Counted from the stretch's first letter, positions 26,269-35,245 are shown. The stretch: 64,000 nucleotides of DNA from Pseudohaliea sp964438205 (GCA_964438205.1 CAYTJQ010000012.1:1-64000), one strand, 5' to 3'. Made by a program: numbers and translations. Notes: generated from the sequence alone by a model not told the origin.

Positions 26269-28134
26269 GTGACGCGTCGCCTGTCGATCACCCGCCGGGA
26301 TTTCCTCGGCGGCGTTGCCCTCGGCACGGCCGCCGGTGCCCTGGCGCCGGCCGAGCTGCTCGCCGGTTCGGGGCCCGCGCCCTATCCGCCCGCCCTCACG
26401 GGCCTGCGCGGGAGCCAGCCCGGCGCCTTCGACGTCGCCCATGCGCTCGCCTGGGAGGGGCGCGAATACCCCCGCCCGGCGACGCCGGACGAGGACACCT
26501 ACGACCTGGTGGTGGTCGGCGGCGGTATCTCCGGCCTGGCGGCGGCGTTCTACTGGCGCCAGGCGAAGGGGCCGGAGGCCCGCATCCTCATCCTCGACAA
26601 TCACGATGACTTCGGTGGCCACGCCCGGCGCAACGAGTTCACCGTCGATGGCGAGCTTCTCGTGGGCTACGGCGGCAGCCAGTCCATCGACACGCCGGGC
26701 AGGTACTCGCCCGAGGCCGGCCGGCTGCTGCGCGACGTGGGCATCGTCACGGACCGCTTCTACGAGTACTTCGACCAGGCCTTCTCGGAGCGCATGGGGC
26801 TGGACGCCGGTATCTGGTTCAGCGCCGAGGCCTACGGGCGCGACGTCACGGCGCCGGGGCTCGACCTCTGGCGCAAGCCTGACAAGGCGCTGGACCCGGC
26901 GCAGGTCGCGGCCTATCCCATCGACGATGCGTCCCGCGAGGCGCTCCTTGCGCTGCTGGGGAGCCGGCGCAACTACCTCGCCAACCTGGCCCCGGAGGCG
27001 CGCGTGCCCTGGTTGAAGCGCACCAGTTACCGCGACTTCCTGCTCGGGACCGTCGGCGTTCCCGAGGCGGTCTACCTGCTGTTCCGCGACCAGATGCGCG
27101 GCTGGTGGGGCGTCGGCTGGGATGCGGTCTCCGCCGCCCAGGCCGCGGACCTCGGCATGCCCGGGACACGCTACTTGGAGCTGCCGGAGCCCCCGTCGGA
27201 CGCGCCCGAGCGCGACGAGCCCTACATCTTCCACTTTCCCGACGGCAACGCCGGCGTCGCCCGCTCCCTGGTACGGGCCCTCGTCCCGGAAGCCATTCCG
27301 GGCAGCACCATGGAGGACCTGGTGCTGGCACGCGCCGACTACGGTGCGCTCGACCGGCGAGGGCAGGCCTGCCGCCTGCGCCTCTCGAGCACGGCCGTCG
27401 ATGTCCGCCACCTCTCCGACGAGTCCGCCGTGGATGTCTGCTACGTGCACAACGGCCGGGTGCGCAAGGCCCGGGGGCGCCACGCGGTGCTGGCCTGCTA
27501 CAACGCGATGGTGCCCTACCTCTGCCCCGAGCTACCGGCGGCGCAGCGAGAGGCGATCGAGTATGCCGAGAAGGTGCCGCTGGTCTACCTGAGCATGGCC
27601 GTGCGCAACTGGCGGCCCTTCGCCGAACTCGGCATGCACAGTATCAGCGTGCCCCAGCCGGATCTCATGCACTCCTTCGGCCTCGATTTTCCGGTCAGCA
27701 TGGGCGGTGTCGAGTTCGCCCGGGACCCGGGGCAGCCCACGGTGCTGCACGGCAGCTACATCCCCGCCGCGCCGGACCGCGGCCTCTCCGCCGTCGAGCA
27801 GCACCGGGCCGGGCGCCGGGCCATCTACGAGCTCACCTTCGACGATTTCGAGCGGCGCATCACCCGCCAGCTCGACGGCGCGCTGGGTGCGGCCGGCTTC
27901 GACGTGGAGCGGGACCTCGCCGGGCTGACGGTGAACCGCTGGCCTCACGGCTACGCCTACGAGTACAACGAGCTCTTCGACCCGGCGGACTGGGGCCGCG
28001 ACAACGGGCCGCACCGCCTCGGCGCGCGACAGCTCGGCCGCATCTCCATCGCCAACTCTGACGCCTCGGCCTGGGCCTTCGTGGATGGCGCCATCGACGC
28101 AGCCTGGCGCGCCACGCGCGAGCAGCTGGGCTAA
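26269..28134 (+). CDS. Tat-exported FAD/NAD(P)-binding oxidoreductase
   Basis: 621 aa from the GTG at 26269, 16 bp after the receptor stop. A twin-arginine signal, SITRRDFLGGVALGTAAGAL, targets it to the periplasm folded with cofactor. A Rossmann motif in YDLVVVGGGISGLAAAFYWR is followed by ILDNHDDFGGHARRNEF, the pattern of flavin amine-oxidase-like enzymes, and a C-terminal GRISIANSDASAWAFVDGAIDAA that closes the FAD site. Much of the middle (about 190-520) is not familiar to me. Reaction unknown; the position after a TonB receptor suggests it acts on the imported compound. Confidence 0.82.
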   Translation: MTRRLSITRRDFLGGVALGTAAGALAPAELLAGSGPAPYPPALTGLRGSQPGAFDVAHALAWEGREYPRPATPDEDTYDLVVVGGGISGLAAAFYWRQAKGPEARILILDNHDDFGGHARRNEFTVDGELLVGYGGSQSIDTPGRYSPEAGRLLRDVGIVTDRFYEYFDQAFSERMGLDAGIWFSAEAYGRDVTAPGLDLWRKPDKALDPAQVAAYPIDDASREALLALLGSRRNYLANLAPEARVPWLKRTSYRDFLLGTVGVPEAVYLLFRDQMRGWWGVGWDAVSAAQAADLGMPGTRYLELPEPPSDAPERDEPYIFHFPDGNAGVARSLVRALVPEAIPGSTMEDLVLARADYGALDRRGQACRLRLSSTAVDVRHLSDESAVDVCYVHNGRVRKARGRHAVLACYNAMVPYLCPELPAAQREAIEYAEKVPLVYLSMAVRNWRPFAELGMHSISVPQPDLMHSFGLDFPVSMGGVEFARDPGQPTVLHGSYIPAAPDRGLSAVEQHRAGRRAIYELTFDDFERRITRQLDGALGAAGFDVERDLAGLTVNRWPHGYAYEYNELFDPADWGRDNGPHRLGARQLGRISIANSDASAWAFVDGAIDAAWRATREQLG

Positions 28135-28148
28135 CCGGGGACACATCG

Positions 28149-29519
28149 ATGGAAGTGACTGACTGGGGCGCGCTCTGCCTGCTGCCGACGGGCCTGGTCT
28201 TCGTCCTCGCCCTCTGGACCCACCGGCCCATCGAGTCCCTGCTCTCAGGCTCGCTCCTCGGCCTGACGATGCTTCACGGCCCGGGGTTTGTGACCGCCAT
28301 GGCGGAGACCTCGGTCACGGTCCTTACGGACCCGGATGTCGCCTGGGTGATCCTGGTCTGCGGACTCATGGGCGGGCTGATCGGCCTGCTCCTGCGCACC
28401 GGTTCTACCGCGGCTTTCACGGTCTATCTCACGCGGCGGGCGGGTACGCAGCGGCGGGCACTGTTCATCACCTGGCTGCTCGGCATCGCCATGTTCGTGG
28501 ACGATTACCTCAATTCTATCGCCGTCGGTGCGGCGATGCGCGACATCACGGACCGCTTCCGCGTCTCCCGGGAGAAGCTTGCCTACATCGTCGATTCCAC
28601 GGCGGCGCCGATCAGCGTGATCATTCCCTATTCCACCTGGGGCGCCTTTTTCGCCGGCCTGATCGTTGCTAACGACCTGGCCGCGGACGGTGAGGGGCTG
28701 GCGGCGTATATCGCTGCCATCCCCTACATGTTCTACGCCTGGGCGGCGGTGCTGGTGGTGCCGCTGGTCATCATGGGCTGGCTGCCGTCTCTCGGCCCCA
28801 TGCGCGCGGCCGAGCGCCGCGCCGTCGAGGAGGGCGAAATGGTGCCGCCGGAGGCCGCGCACATCGAGGCGGCGAACCGCTCCATCCAGCCCAAGGCCGG
28901 CGTCAGGCCGCGGGTGTGGTTGTTCGTGGCGCCCATGGTGGGCCTGGTCGCCGCCACCATGGCGGCGGGCAACGACTTTCTCGTGGGCATCTACATCGCG
29001 CTCGGCGGCACCGTGATCACCGTGCTGGTCCTGCGCCTGCTCGACCTGCACGAGGCCTTCGACACGGTCATCGACGGCTTCAAGATCATGATCGAGCCGC
29101 TGGCCGTGCTGGTGGCCGCCTTCATTCTCAAGGAGGTGAACGACGAGCTGGGCCTGCCTGCCTACGTAGTCGCCAGCCTCGAGCCGCTGCTTTCGGCGCA
29201 GTCGCTGCCGGTGGTGATCTTCGTCGGCATGGGGCTGGTCTCCTTCATGACCGGCTCCAACTGGGGCGTTTTCGTCATCGTGCTGCCCATCGTGGCCAGC
29301 CTCGGCCAGAGCCTCGGTGCCGACATGACGCTGCTCATCGGCGCCACGCTCTCGGCCAGCACCTTCGGCAGCCACGCCTGCTTCTACTCGGACGCCACGG
29401 TGCTGACGGCGCAGGCAACGGGCTGCACACCTTTGCAGCATGCGCTGACCCAGCTGCCCTACGCGCTCGTCGCCGCGGCGATCGCCGCGGCCGGTTATCT
29501 CGCTATCGGCTATCTTTAA
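28149..29519 (+). CDS. Na+/H+ antiporter NhaC family
   Basis: 456 aa, about 11-12 membrane segments. Family hallmarks are WLLGIAMFVDDYLNSIAVGAAMRDITDRFRVSREKLAYIVDSTAAPISVIIPYSTWGAF-like sequence (the FVDDYLN and STAAP motifs of NhaC/MleN proteins) in residues 110-165 and FMTGSNWGVFVIVLPIV and SASTFGSHACFYSDATVLTA near the C-terminus. These proteins exchange Na+ for H+, sometimes coupled to an organic acid (malate/lactate). Starts 14 bp after the oxidoreductase stop, so it is likely one operon with it and may carry a product of the pathway. Confidence 0.88.
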   Translation: MEVTDWGALCLLPTGLVFVLALWTHRPIESLLSGSLLGLTMLHGPGFVTAMAETSVTVLTDPDVAWVILVCGLMGGLIGLLLRTGSTAAFTVYLTRRAGTQRRALFITWLLGIAMFVDDYLNSIAVGAAMRDITDRFRVSREKLAYIVDSTAAPISVIIPYSTWGAFFAGLIVANDLAADGEGLAAYIAAIPYMFYAWAAVLVVPLVIMGWLPSLGPMRAAERRAVEEGEMVPPEAAHIEAANRSIQPKAGVRPRVWLFVAPMVGLVAATMAAGNDFLVGIYIALGGTVITVLVLRLLDLHEAFDTVIDGFKIMIEPLAVLVAAFILKEVNDELGLPAYVVASLEPLLSAQSLPVVIFVGMGLVSFMTGSNWGVFVIVLPIVASLGQSLGADMTLLIGATLSASTFGSHACFYSDATVLTAQATGCTPLQHALTQLPYALVAAAIAAAGYLAIGYL

Positions 29520-29565
29520 CCCGGTACGCCGGACCCATTCACTGACCCGAACCCAGGAGGTTCCC

Positions 29566-30018
29566 ATGTTTCGCACCAAGTCCCTGATCGCCACCGGCAT
29601 CCTCGCCGCCGCGCTGCCCTTCGCTGCCCTGCCCGTCGCCGCCCAGGACGAGGCCACCCACCCGGCGGAAATGAGCCGGGAAGACCTCGCGGGCGGGCTC
29701 TTCGACAGCCCGGAGACGCTGGTGTCGGAAAACGGCTCGGTTCTCGACATCACGTCGCTGAAGTCGAGCGACGGCAAGTTCGCCTCCGGCATGTACCGCG
29801 CCGGTCCGTCGCGCTGGGAGATCGACGAGCCCTACGGGGTCGACGAGTTCATGTACTTCCTCGAGGGCGGTGTCACGCTGACCTCCAGTGACGGCACGGT
29901 CACGGAGATCGAGGCGGGCGAAGCGGTGACCATTCCCAGGGAGTGGACCGGCGTCTGGGAGACCGACGGCTACACCAAGATCTGGGTAATCTACTCCGCC
30001 GACGGTTCCGGCCTGTAG
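29566..30018 (+). CDS. Periplasmic cupin protein (EutQ-like / cupin_3)
   Basis: 150 aa. Signal peptide about 1-26 (IATGILAAALPFAALPVAAQ). The single cupin barrel contains ASGMYRAGPSRWEIDEPYGVDEFMYFLEGGVTLTSSDG and EIEAGEAVTIPREWTGVWE, as in the EutQ/DUF861 group. The usual metal-binding histidines of motif 1 are missing (positions occupied by Val/Asp/Glu), so metal use is doubtful. Good ribosome site (aggagg) before ATG 29566. Placed between the antiporter and the Mo-hydroxylase genes on the same strand. Confidence 0.83.
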   Translation: MFRTKSLIATGILAAALPFAALPVAAQDEATHPAEMSREDLAGGLFDSPETLVSENGSVLDITSLKSSDGKFASGMYRAGPSRWEIDEPYGVDEFMYFLEGGVTLTSSDGTVTEIEAGEAVTIPREWTGVWETDGYTKIWVIYSADGSGL

Positions 30019-30120
30019 CAATCCCCGCCATGGCCGCGCGTCGTTCCGCCGTTCGCAACGCAGGCGATGCCGCGCTATGGTAGTGGGTCCGATCGCTTCG
30101 GAAAGCTCCGGGAGAGGCTG

Positions 30121-30576
30121 ATGATCAAGTTCACCGTCAACGGCGAGGCGCACAGCGTCGAGGGTGACGGCGCGCTGCCGCTGCTCTGGTACCTGCGCGA
30201 CATCGCCGGCATGACCGGCACCAAGTACGGCTGCGGCGCCGGCCTCTGCGGCGCCTGCACCGTCCACCTCGACGGCGAGGCCGTGCGCAGCTGTGTGACC
30301 TCCGTTGCCGCGGCCGAGGGCAAGGCCGTGACCACCATCGAGGGTCTCGCCGAGAACGCGGACCACCCGGTACAGCGGGCCTGGGCAAAGCACCAGGTGC
30401 CGCAATGCGGCTACTGCCAGCCGGGGCAGATCATGCAGGCGGCGGCGCTGCTGGCGAACAATCCGTCGCCGGACACGGATGCCATCGACGAGGCCATGGC
30501 CGGCAACCTCTGCCGCTGCGGCACCTACCCGCGCATCAGGGCCGCTCTCCTCGACCTCGCGGAGCCCGCGTCATGA
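30121..30576 (+). CDS. iorA: [2Fe-2S] subunit of a molybdenum hydroxylase (IorA type)
   Basis: 151 aa. The N-terminal plant-type ferredoxin domain has the cluster cysteines in KYGCGAGLCGACTVH and RSCVTS; the C-terminal all-helical domain binds the second cluster through QCGYCQPGQ and LCRCGTYPRI. Passes electrons from the molybdopterin subunit. The ATG at 30121 is preceded by gggagagg. It overlaps the next gene in an ATGA, so the two are translationally coupled. The fused two-subunit architecture (no FAD subunit) matches isoquinoline 1-oxidoreductase and related aldehyde oxidases. Confidence 0.92.
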   Translation: MIKFTVNGEAHSVEGDGALPLLWYLRDIAGMTGTKYGCGAGLCGACTVHLDGEAVRSCVTSVAAAEGKAVTTIEGLAENADHPVQRAWAKHQVPQCGYCQPGQIMQAAALLANNPSPDTDAIDEAMAGNLCRCGTYPRIRAALLDLAEPAS

Positions 30577-32831
30577 CCGATTACTTCGACCTCTCCCGCC
30601 GGCGCTTCCTGCGCACGACGGCGGTCGCCGGCGCCGCCGTGTTTGCCGTCCCGCTCCTCGGCCGCCGGGCCGTGCCCGGCGCCGTCGCGTCGGAGGCGGC
30701 CGCCGCGGACAGCGAGGCACGGCTCTTCGTCGCCTTGCAGCCCGACGGCACGGTGGAAATCACCTGCCACCGCTCCGAGATGGGCCAGCACGCCCGCACC
30801 GCGGTGGCGCAGATCGTGGCCGACGAGCTCGAGGCCGACTGGGACCGCATCACCATCGCCCAGGCACTCGGCGACAAGCGCTACGGCGACCAGAACACGG
30901 ACGGCTCGCGGAGCATCCGCTTCAACCTGGAGCGGCTGCGCCTGGTCGGCGCCACCGTGCGCCGGATGCTGCGGGACGCCGCGGCCGAGCGCTGGGGCGT
31001 GGATCCCGCGAGCTGCCGCGCCGAGCAGCACCGCGTCCATCACGATGCCAGCGGGCGCTCCGTCGATTACGGCGAGCTGGTCGAAGCCGTGGCTCGCCGG
31101 GAACCGCCGACGGACGTCACGCCCAAGGACCGCAGGGACTGGCGCTACATCGGCAAGGGCAAGGCCATCGTCGACATGCAGGACATCGTCGCCGGCCGCG
31201 CCACCTTCGCCGCCGACGTGCGCCTGCCGGGCACCCTGGTGGCCATGATCGCCCGGCCACCGGTGGTCCTCGCCGACGTGGCCTCGGTGGACGACAGCGC
31301 CGCTAGCGAGGTGCCCGGCGTGGTGGATGTGATCCGCATGCCCGCGCTCACGGAGAACCCGGTGCTGTTCAAGCCCCTGGGCGGCGTGGCGGTGCTTGCC
31401 GAGCATACCTGGGCCGCGCAGCTGGGTCGGGACAAGCTGAAAATCAACTGGTCGGAGTCGCCGAACGCCGGCTACGACTCGGCCAGCTTCCGCGGCCGCC
31501 TCGAGGCGGCCTGCCGCGAGCCCGGGGACGTGCATCGCAGCAAGGGCGACGTCGAGGCCGCGCTGGCCGGGGCCGGCGACGAGCGGCGCCACGCCGCCGA
31601 GTACTACGTGCCGCACCTGGCACAGGCGCCCATGGAGCCGCCGTCCGCCACGGCGCGCTTCGAAAACGGGGTCATGGAAGTCTGGGCCGCGACCCAGAAC
31701 CCGCAGGCCGACCAGTCGCTGATCGCCGAACTGCTCGACCTGCCGCCGGAGAAGGTGAAGGTCCACGTGACGCTGCTCGGCGGCGCCTTCGGCCGCAAGT
31801 CCAAGCCGGATTTCTCCGCCGAGGCCGCCTGGCTCGCCTACAAGAGCGGCCGCCCCGTGCGCGTGCAGTGGCAGCGCGAGGACGACATCCGCCACGGTTT
31901 CTTCCACACCGTGAGTGCGCAGCGCCTGGAAGCGGCGCTCGACGGCGACGGCCGTCTCGCGGCCCTGCGCCACCGCTCGACCTTCCCGACCATCAATGCC
32001 ACCTTCGAGGCCGGCGCCGAGGTGGTGCCGGGTTTCGAGACGGACCTCGGGCTCTCCGACGCGCCGCTGGCCATCCCGCACATCCAGGCCGAGACCGGCC
32101 GCGCCCCGGCGCAGGTGCGCACGGGCTGGATGCGCTCCGTGGCCAACATCTACCACGTGTTCGCGCTGCAGTCCTTCCTGGCGGAAATGGCCCACAAGGC
32201 CGGTCGCGACCACCGCGACTTCCTTCTCGAAGCCATCGGCCCGGACCGGATCATCGACTTCAAGGCCGAGGGCTCGAAGTTCGACAATTACGGGGCCGAC
32301 TTCGACGAGTACCCCTTCGATACCGGACGCCTGAAGCACGTGCTGCGCCGCGCGACCGAGATGGCGGGCTGGGGCCGGGAGCTGCCGGCCCGCTCCGGCC
32401 TGGGCCTGGCGGTGCACCGCAGCTTCCTGACCTACGTGGCGACCGTGGTCGAGGTCGCCGTGGCCGAGGACGGCAGCCTGCGCATCCCGGGGACCTGGGT
32501 GGCCGTGGATGCCGGCACGGTGGTCAACCGCGACTCCGTGCGCAACCAGATGGAGGGGGCGTCGGTGTTCAGCCTGAGCTACGCGCTGCACTCCGCGATC
32601 ACGGTGAAGGACGGCGCGGTGGAGCAGGGCAACTTCGACGACTACCCGGTGGCGCGCATGCCGGAGGCGCCGGCGGCCATCAGCGTGGAGGTCGTGGCTT
32701 CCGATGCGCCGCCCGCCGGCGTCGGCGAACCGGGCACGCCGCCCTTCGCGCCGGCGCTGTGCAACGCGATCTTCGCCGCGACCGGCAAGCGCATCCGCGA
32801 GCTGCCCATCGGCGAGCAGCTCCGCGCCTGA
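30573..32831 (+). CDS. iorB: Molybdopterin-binding subunit of a Tat-exported hydroxylase (IorB type)
   Basis: 752 aa with a Tat signal, LSRRRFLRTTAVAGAAVFAVPLL, so the holoenzyme is periplasmic with the small subunit carried along. Recognisable: LLGGAFGRKSKPDFSAEAAWLA and the catalytic Glu near the C-terminus in GVGEPGTPPFAPALCNAIFAATGKRIRELP. Xanthine-dehydrogenase-family enzymes hydroxylate N-heterocycles or oxidise aldehydes with water as oxygen source. The substrate cannot be read from sequence. The XdhC maturation factor that such enzymes need is encoded 0.9 kb downstream on the opposite strand. Confidence 0.9.
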   Translation: MTDYFDLSRRRFLRTTAVAGAAVFAVPLLGRRAVPGAVASEAAAADSEARLFVALQPDGTVEITCHRSEMGQHARTAVAQIVADELEADWDRITIAQALGDKRYGDQNTDGSRSIRFNLERLRLVGATVRRMLRDAAAERWGVDPASCRAEQHRVHHDASGRSVDYGELVEAVARREPPTDVTPKDRRDWRYIGKGKAIVDMQDIVAGRATFAADVRLPGTLVAMIARPPVVLADVASVDDSAASEVPGVVDVIRMPALTENPVLFKPLGGVAVLAEHTWAAQLGRDKLKINWSESPNAGYDSASFRGRLEAACREPGDVHRSKGDVEAALAGAGDERRHAAEYYVPHLAQAPMEPPSATARFENGVMEVWAATQNPQADQSLIAELLDLPPEKVKVHVTLLGGAFGRKSKPDFSAEAAWLAYKSGRPVRVQWQREDDIRHGFFHTVSAQRLEAALDGDGRLAALRHRSTFPTINATFEAGAEVVPGFETDLGLSDAPLAIPHIQAETGRAPAQVRTGWMRSVANIYHVFALQSFLAEMAHKAGRDHRDFLLEAIGPDRIIDFKAEGSKFDNYGADFDEYPFDTGRLKHVLRRATEMAGWGRELPARSGLGLAVHRSFLTYVATVVEVAVAEDGSLRIPGTWVAVDAGTVVNRDSVRNQMEGASVFSLSYALHSAITVKDGAVEQGNFDDYPVARMPEAPAAISVEVVASDAPPAGVGEPGTPPFAPALCNAIFAATGKRIRELPIGEQLRA

Positions 32832-32933
32832 GCCGCGCGGGTTCGAGGACCGCTCCGACCTATGAGGCGCTCCTGAATCGTGTCGAGGCCGATGAGGCCC
32901 GCCATCGAGATGCATGGATGCCGATAGCGTTTA

Positions 32934-32977
32934 TTTGGCCACCATGCCAAAGTTAAGCACAGTTAACTTTGCTTAAC
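32934..32977. repeat. Cluster of overlapping inverted repeats in low-GC spacer
   Basis: The 292-bp spacer between iorB and higA holds three inverted repeats in 44 bp. TTTGGC-N6-GCCAAA is at 32934-32951, AAAGTTAA-N6-TTAACTTT at 32949-32970, and GTTAAGCA-N10-TGCTTAAC at 32952-32977. The DNA is much richer in A/T than the surroundings. They could be an operator, an end or attachment site of the inserted toxin-antitoxin segment, or a terminator for converging transcripts. No gene is supported in the spacer. Confidence 0.6.
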
Positions 32978-33123
32978 GCCATTTTTCCATGAAAGACGTT
33001 TCCAATCAGTAGGTTGCAGAGCACCTTAAGCGCCTGAGTCCCCGGTGGGCCAACGCACAGGTAGATCTGCAGCTACCAGAGAAGAGCACGCCACCCAGGT
33101 TGCATATTCGGTTGCAGGCGCAG

Positions 33124-33402
33124 CTAGGCAACGTCTCTGGCCGCAGCGGCCTTGTCCAGCTCAAAGGTCGCCTGGAGGTTCATCCAGAGTTTTGGCGACG
33201 TCCCCAACGCATCGGCGAGGTCCAATGCAGCATCTGCCGTGATGCCCCGTTTTCCACGAATCAATTCGTTGAGTCGCGCCTTGGTCCAGCCAATCTTCCG
33301 GGCGAACGCTGCTTGGCTCATACCCTGGGGTTCGAGAAACTCCTCCAGCAACATTTCGCCGGGATGAAATGGATTTTTCGGTTGCCTGTCCACGGCCTCC
33401 AC
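33124..33402 (-). CDS. higA: HigA-family antitoxin
   Basis: 92 aa with an HTH_3/XRE fold: NPFHPGEMLLEEFLEPQGMSQAAFARKIG, KARLNELIRGKRGITADAALDLADALGTSPKLWMNLQ. This is the VapI/HigA antitoxin pattern. It neutralises the toxin and represses the operon. The GTG start at 33402 follows the toxin TAG with no spacer, in the toxin-first order typical of higBA. Base composition is lower in GC than the neighbouring genes, which supports recent acquisition. Confidence 0.93.
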   Translation of the reverse strand: MEAVDRQPKNPFHPGEMLLEEFLEPQGMSQAAFARKIGWTKARLNELIRGKRGITADAALDLADALGTSPKLWMNLQATFELDKAAAARDVA

Positions 33403-33696
33403 CTATCTGTGATAGTCCACTATCTGTACGTCGTATGACTGTCCGCCGCTCCAGCGAAAGACCAGTCGCCATTGATCGTTGATCCGAATCGAGTGAAATC
33501 CCTTCAGACTGCCTTTCAGGGCTTCGAGCCGATTGCCGGGAGGAACTCTCAGATCCCGCAGATCTGTTGCATCGTGCAGGTAGAGTAGTTTTCGCCGGGC
33601 GATCCTCCGAAGCTCATTGGGAAACGATCTGGTTGCTCTGCTCTTCCGGTCGTAGAAGAGATCTTCCGCGAGTAAATTTCCAAAGGATTCGACCAC
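33403..33696 (-). CDS. higB: HigB-family mRNA interferase toxin
   Basis: 97 aa of the RelE superfamily: RRIARRKLLYLHDATDLRDLRVPPGNRLEALKGSLKGFHSIRINDQWRLVFRW-like blocks (residues 30-85) are the HigB core, ending VQIVDYHR. Predicted to cut mRNA on the ribosome when HigA is lost. The GTG at 33696 has no clear ribosome site and lies seven bases from the palindromic operator, so transcription and translation may start almost together. Confidence 0.93.
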   Translation of the reverse strand: MVESFGNLLAEDLFYDRKSRATRSFPNELRRIARRKLLYLHDATDLRDLRVPPGNRLEALKGSLKGFHSIRINDQWRLVFRWSGGQSYDVQIVDYHR

Positions 33697-33703
33697 GTTA
33701 CGA

Positions 33704-33724
33704 TGTTATCGCAATTCGATAACA
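33704..33724 (-). promoter_or_regulatory. Palindromic operator of higBA
   Basis: TGTTATCG-caatt-CGATAACA is a perfect 8-bp inverted repeat with a 5-bp spacer, 8 bp upstream of the higB start. Its size and position fit autorepression by HigA or the HigBA complex. Confidence 0.8.
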
Positions 33725-33757
33725 TAGGCAAAGACACTGTTCACGAATAGCTTCAAC

Positions 33758-34711
33758 TCAGGCCGCCGCCGGCCCGCGGCGCCTGAGCTGCACCAGTTCT
33801 GCCATGATCGCCACGGCGATCTCCAGCGGTGTCTTGCTGCCGATGGGCAGGCCCACGGGCGCGTGCAGCCGCGCCAGCGCGGTCTCCGACACACCCAGTT
33901 CAAGCAGCCGCGCGCGGCGCGCCTCGGTAGTGCGCCGCGAGCCCAGGGCGCCCACGTACCACGCCTCGCTGTCCAGCGCCTCCATGAGCGCCATGTCGTC
34001 GATGCGCGGGTCGTGGGTGAGGGTGATCACCAGCGAGTGCCGGTCGGCCGCGTGCTCCCGGGCGATGTCATCGGGCATGCCCTGCAGGAGCGGCACGGCG
34101 GGCCCGGTCCACTGGTCCAGGGCGCTCTGCCGCGGGTCGGTCACCAGCACGTCGTAGTCCATGGCCAGCGCCAGCTCCGCGAGGCTGGCGGCCAGCTCCC
34201 CGGCGCCGACCAGGAGCAGGCGCTGCTGGGGGCCGAAGACCTGGCGGAAAGTACCCTCGTCCAGCTGCGGGAGCGCCGGGGTGTCACCGTCAGCGAGGGT
34301 GGTCTCGCCGCTCGCCAGCGCCACGCTGCGACAGAGGCAGCGGCGCTCGCCGATGGCCGCGCCCAGGGCCGCGAGCCAGGGGCGGTCGCCGGGCCCGAGG
34401 CGCTGCAGCAGCAGGGTCAGCCGGCCACCGCAGGGCAGGCCGAGGCGGGCGTTCTCCTCGGCGCTCACGCCGTATTCCAGCTGTGCGGCGCGGCGGCCGG
34501 TGAACTCGCCGTCGGCCAGCCGCTCGAGCAGGTCCTCCTCCACGCAGCCGCCGGAGACGGAGCCGGCGCGGGTGCCGTCGTCCGCGCAGGCGAGGAGCGA
34601 GCCCACGGGCCGCGGCGAGGAGCCGCTGGCGGCGATGATGGTCACCAGCCAGGCGCCGCGCGCGCAGTGCTCGTGGGCGAAGGCGAGGACCTGCTGATCC
34701 CGGTGTTCCAT
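33758..34711 (-). CDS. xdhC: XdhC/CoxI family molybdoenzyme maturation factor
   Basis: 317 aa. The N-terminal XdhC/CoxI domain shows TIIAASGSSPRPVGSLLAC and GSVSGGCVEEDLL. The C-terminal Rossmann domain has LLLVGAGELAASLAELALAMDYDVLVTDPR, and SLVITLTHDPRIDDMALMEAL, WYVGALGSRRT and HAPVGLPIGSKTPLEIAVAIMAELV. XdhC binds molybdenum cofactor and supports its sulfuration and insertion into xanthine-dehydrogenase-type enzymes. The natural client is the IorAB pair just upstream in the map, now separated from it by higBA. Confidence 0.92.
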   Translation of the reverse strand: MEHRDQQVLAFAHEHCARGAWLVTIIAASGSSPRPVGSLLACADDGTRAGSVSGGCVEEDLLERLADGEFTGRRAAQLEYGVSAEENARLGLPCGGRLTLLLQRLGPGDRPWLAALGAAIGERRCLCRSVALASGETTLADGDTPALPQLDEGTFRQVFGPQQRLLLVGAGELAASLAELALAMDYDVLVTDPRQSALDQWTGPAVPLLQGMPDDIAREHAADRHSLVITLTHDPRIDDMALMEALDSEAWYVGALGSRRTTEARRARLLELGVSETALARLHAPVGLPIGSKTPLEIAVAIMAELVQLRRRGPAAA

Positions 34712-34770
34712 CCATGCTCCCTGGCGACGGGGCAGTGACCGCCCCGGGGCCCTCGATTATAGTCGCGCCC

Positions 34771-35238
34771 ATGGCGACCGCTCGACCCCCGATCACGCTG
34801 CGCCCCGCGCGCCCCGATGACCTGCCCGGCCTGCTGGCCATCGAGGCAGCGAGCTTCACGGGCGACCGGCTCAGCCGCCGCGCCCTGCGCCGCTGGCTGC
34901 GCGTGCCCCATGGCTGCTGCCTGGTGGCGGAAAGCGCCGGTGCGATCGTCGCCTACGGGCTGGCCAGCCTGCACCGGGCCGGGCGGGTAGCGCGCATCTA
35001 TTCGCTGGCGGTGGCGCCCGGGGCCCGGGGCAGCGGGCTGGGCGGAAGGCTGCTGGCGGCCCTGGAAAGCACGGTGCGCGAACGCGGCTACGCGGTGGCA
35101 CGGCTCGAGGTCGCCGTGACGAACGCGCCGGCGCGGTCCCTTTACCGCGGCGCGGGCTACGGCGAGCGCGAGCGGCTGCCGGGTTACTACGAGGACGGCG
35201 GGGACGGGCTGCGGCTCGAGAAACGCCTGGACAGCTGA
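34771..35238 (+). CDS. GNAT acetyltransferase, RimI-like
   Basis: 155 aa from the ATG at 34771. Conserved GNAT order: LRPARPDDLPGLLAIEAASF at the start, RVARIYSLAVAPGARGSGLGGRLLAALE (acetyl-CoA loop R/Q-x-x-G-x-G/A as RGSGLG), and LEVAVTNAPARSLYRGAGYGERERLPGYYEDG. It converges with a RimK-like ATP-grasp gene with only 7 bp between stops. GNAT and RimK-like genes with the RLAN domain are often neighbours, so a joint role in peptide or small-molecule modification is possible. Confidence 0.87.
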   Translation: MATARPPITLRPARPDDLPGLLAIEAASFTGDRLSRRALRRWLRVPHGCCLVAESAGAIVAYGLASLHRAGRVARIYSLAVAPGARGSGLGGRLLAALESTVRERGYAVARLEVAVTNAPARSLYRGAGYGERERLPGYYEDGGDGLRLEKRLDS

Positions 35239-35245
35239 ACCAGCG

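Noticed and set aside
23832..26327. Long minus-strand frame opposite the TonB receptor, and similar ones opposite iorB, katG and frdA
   Set aside because: All are antisense shadows without motifs or ribosome sites, while the opposite strand encodes recognisable proteins.
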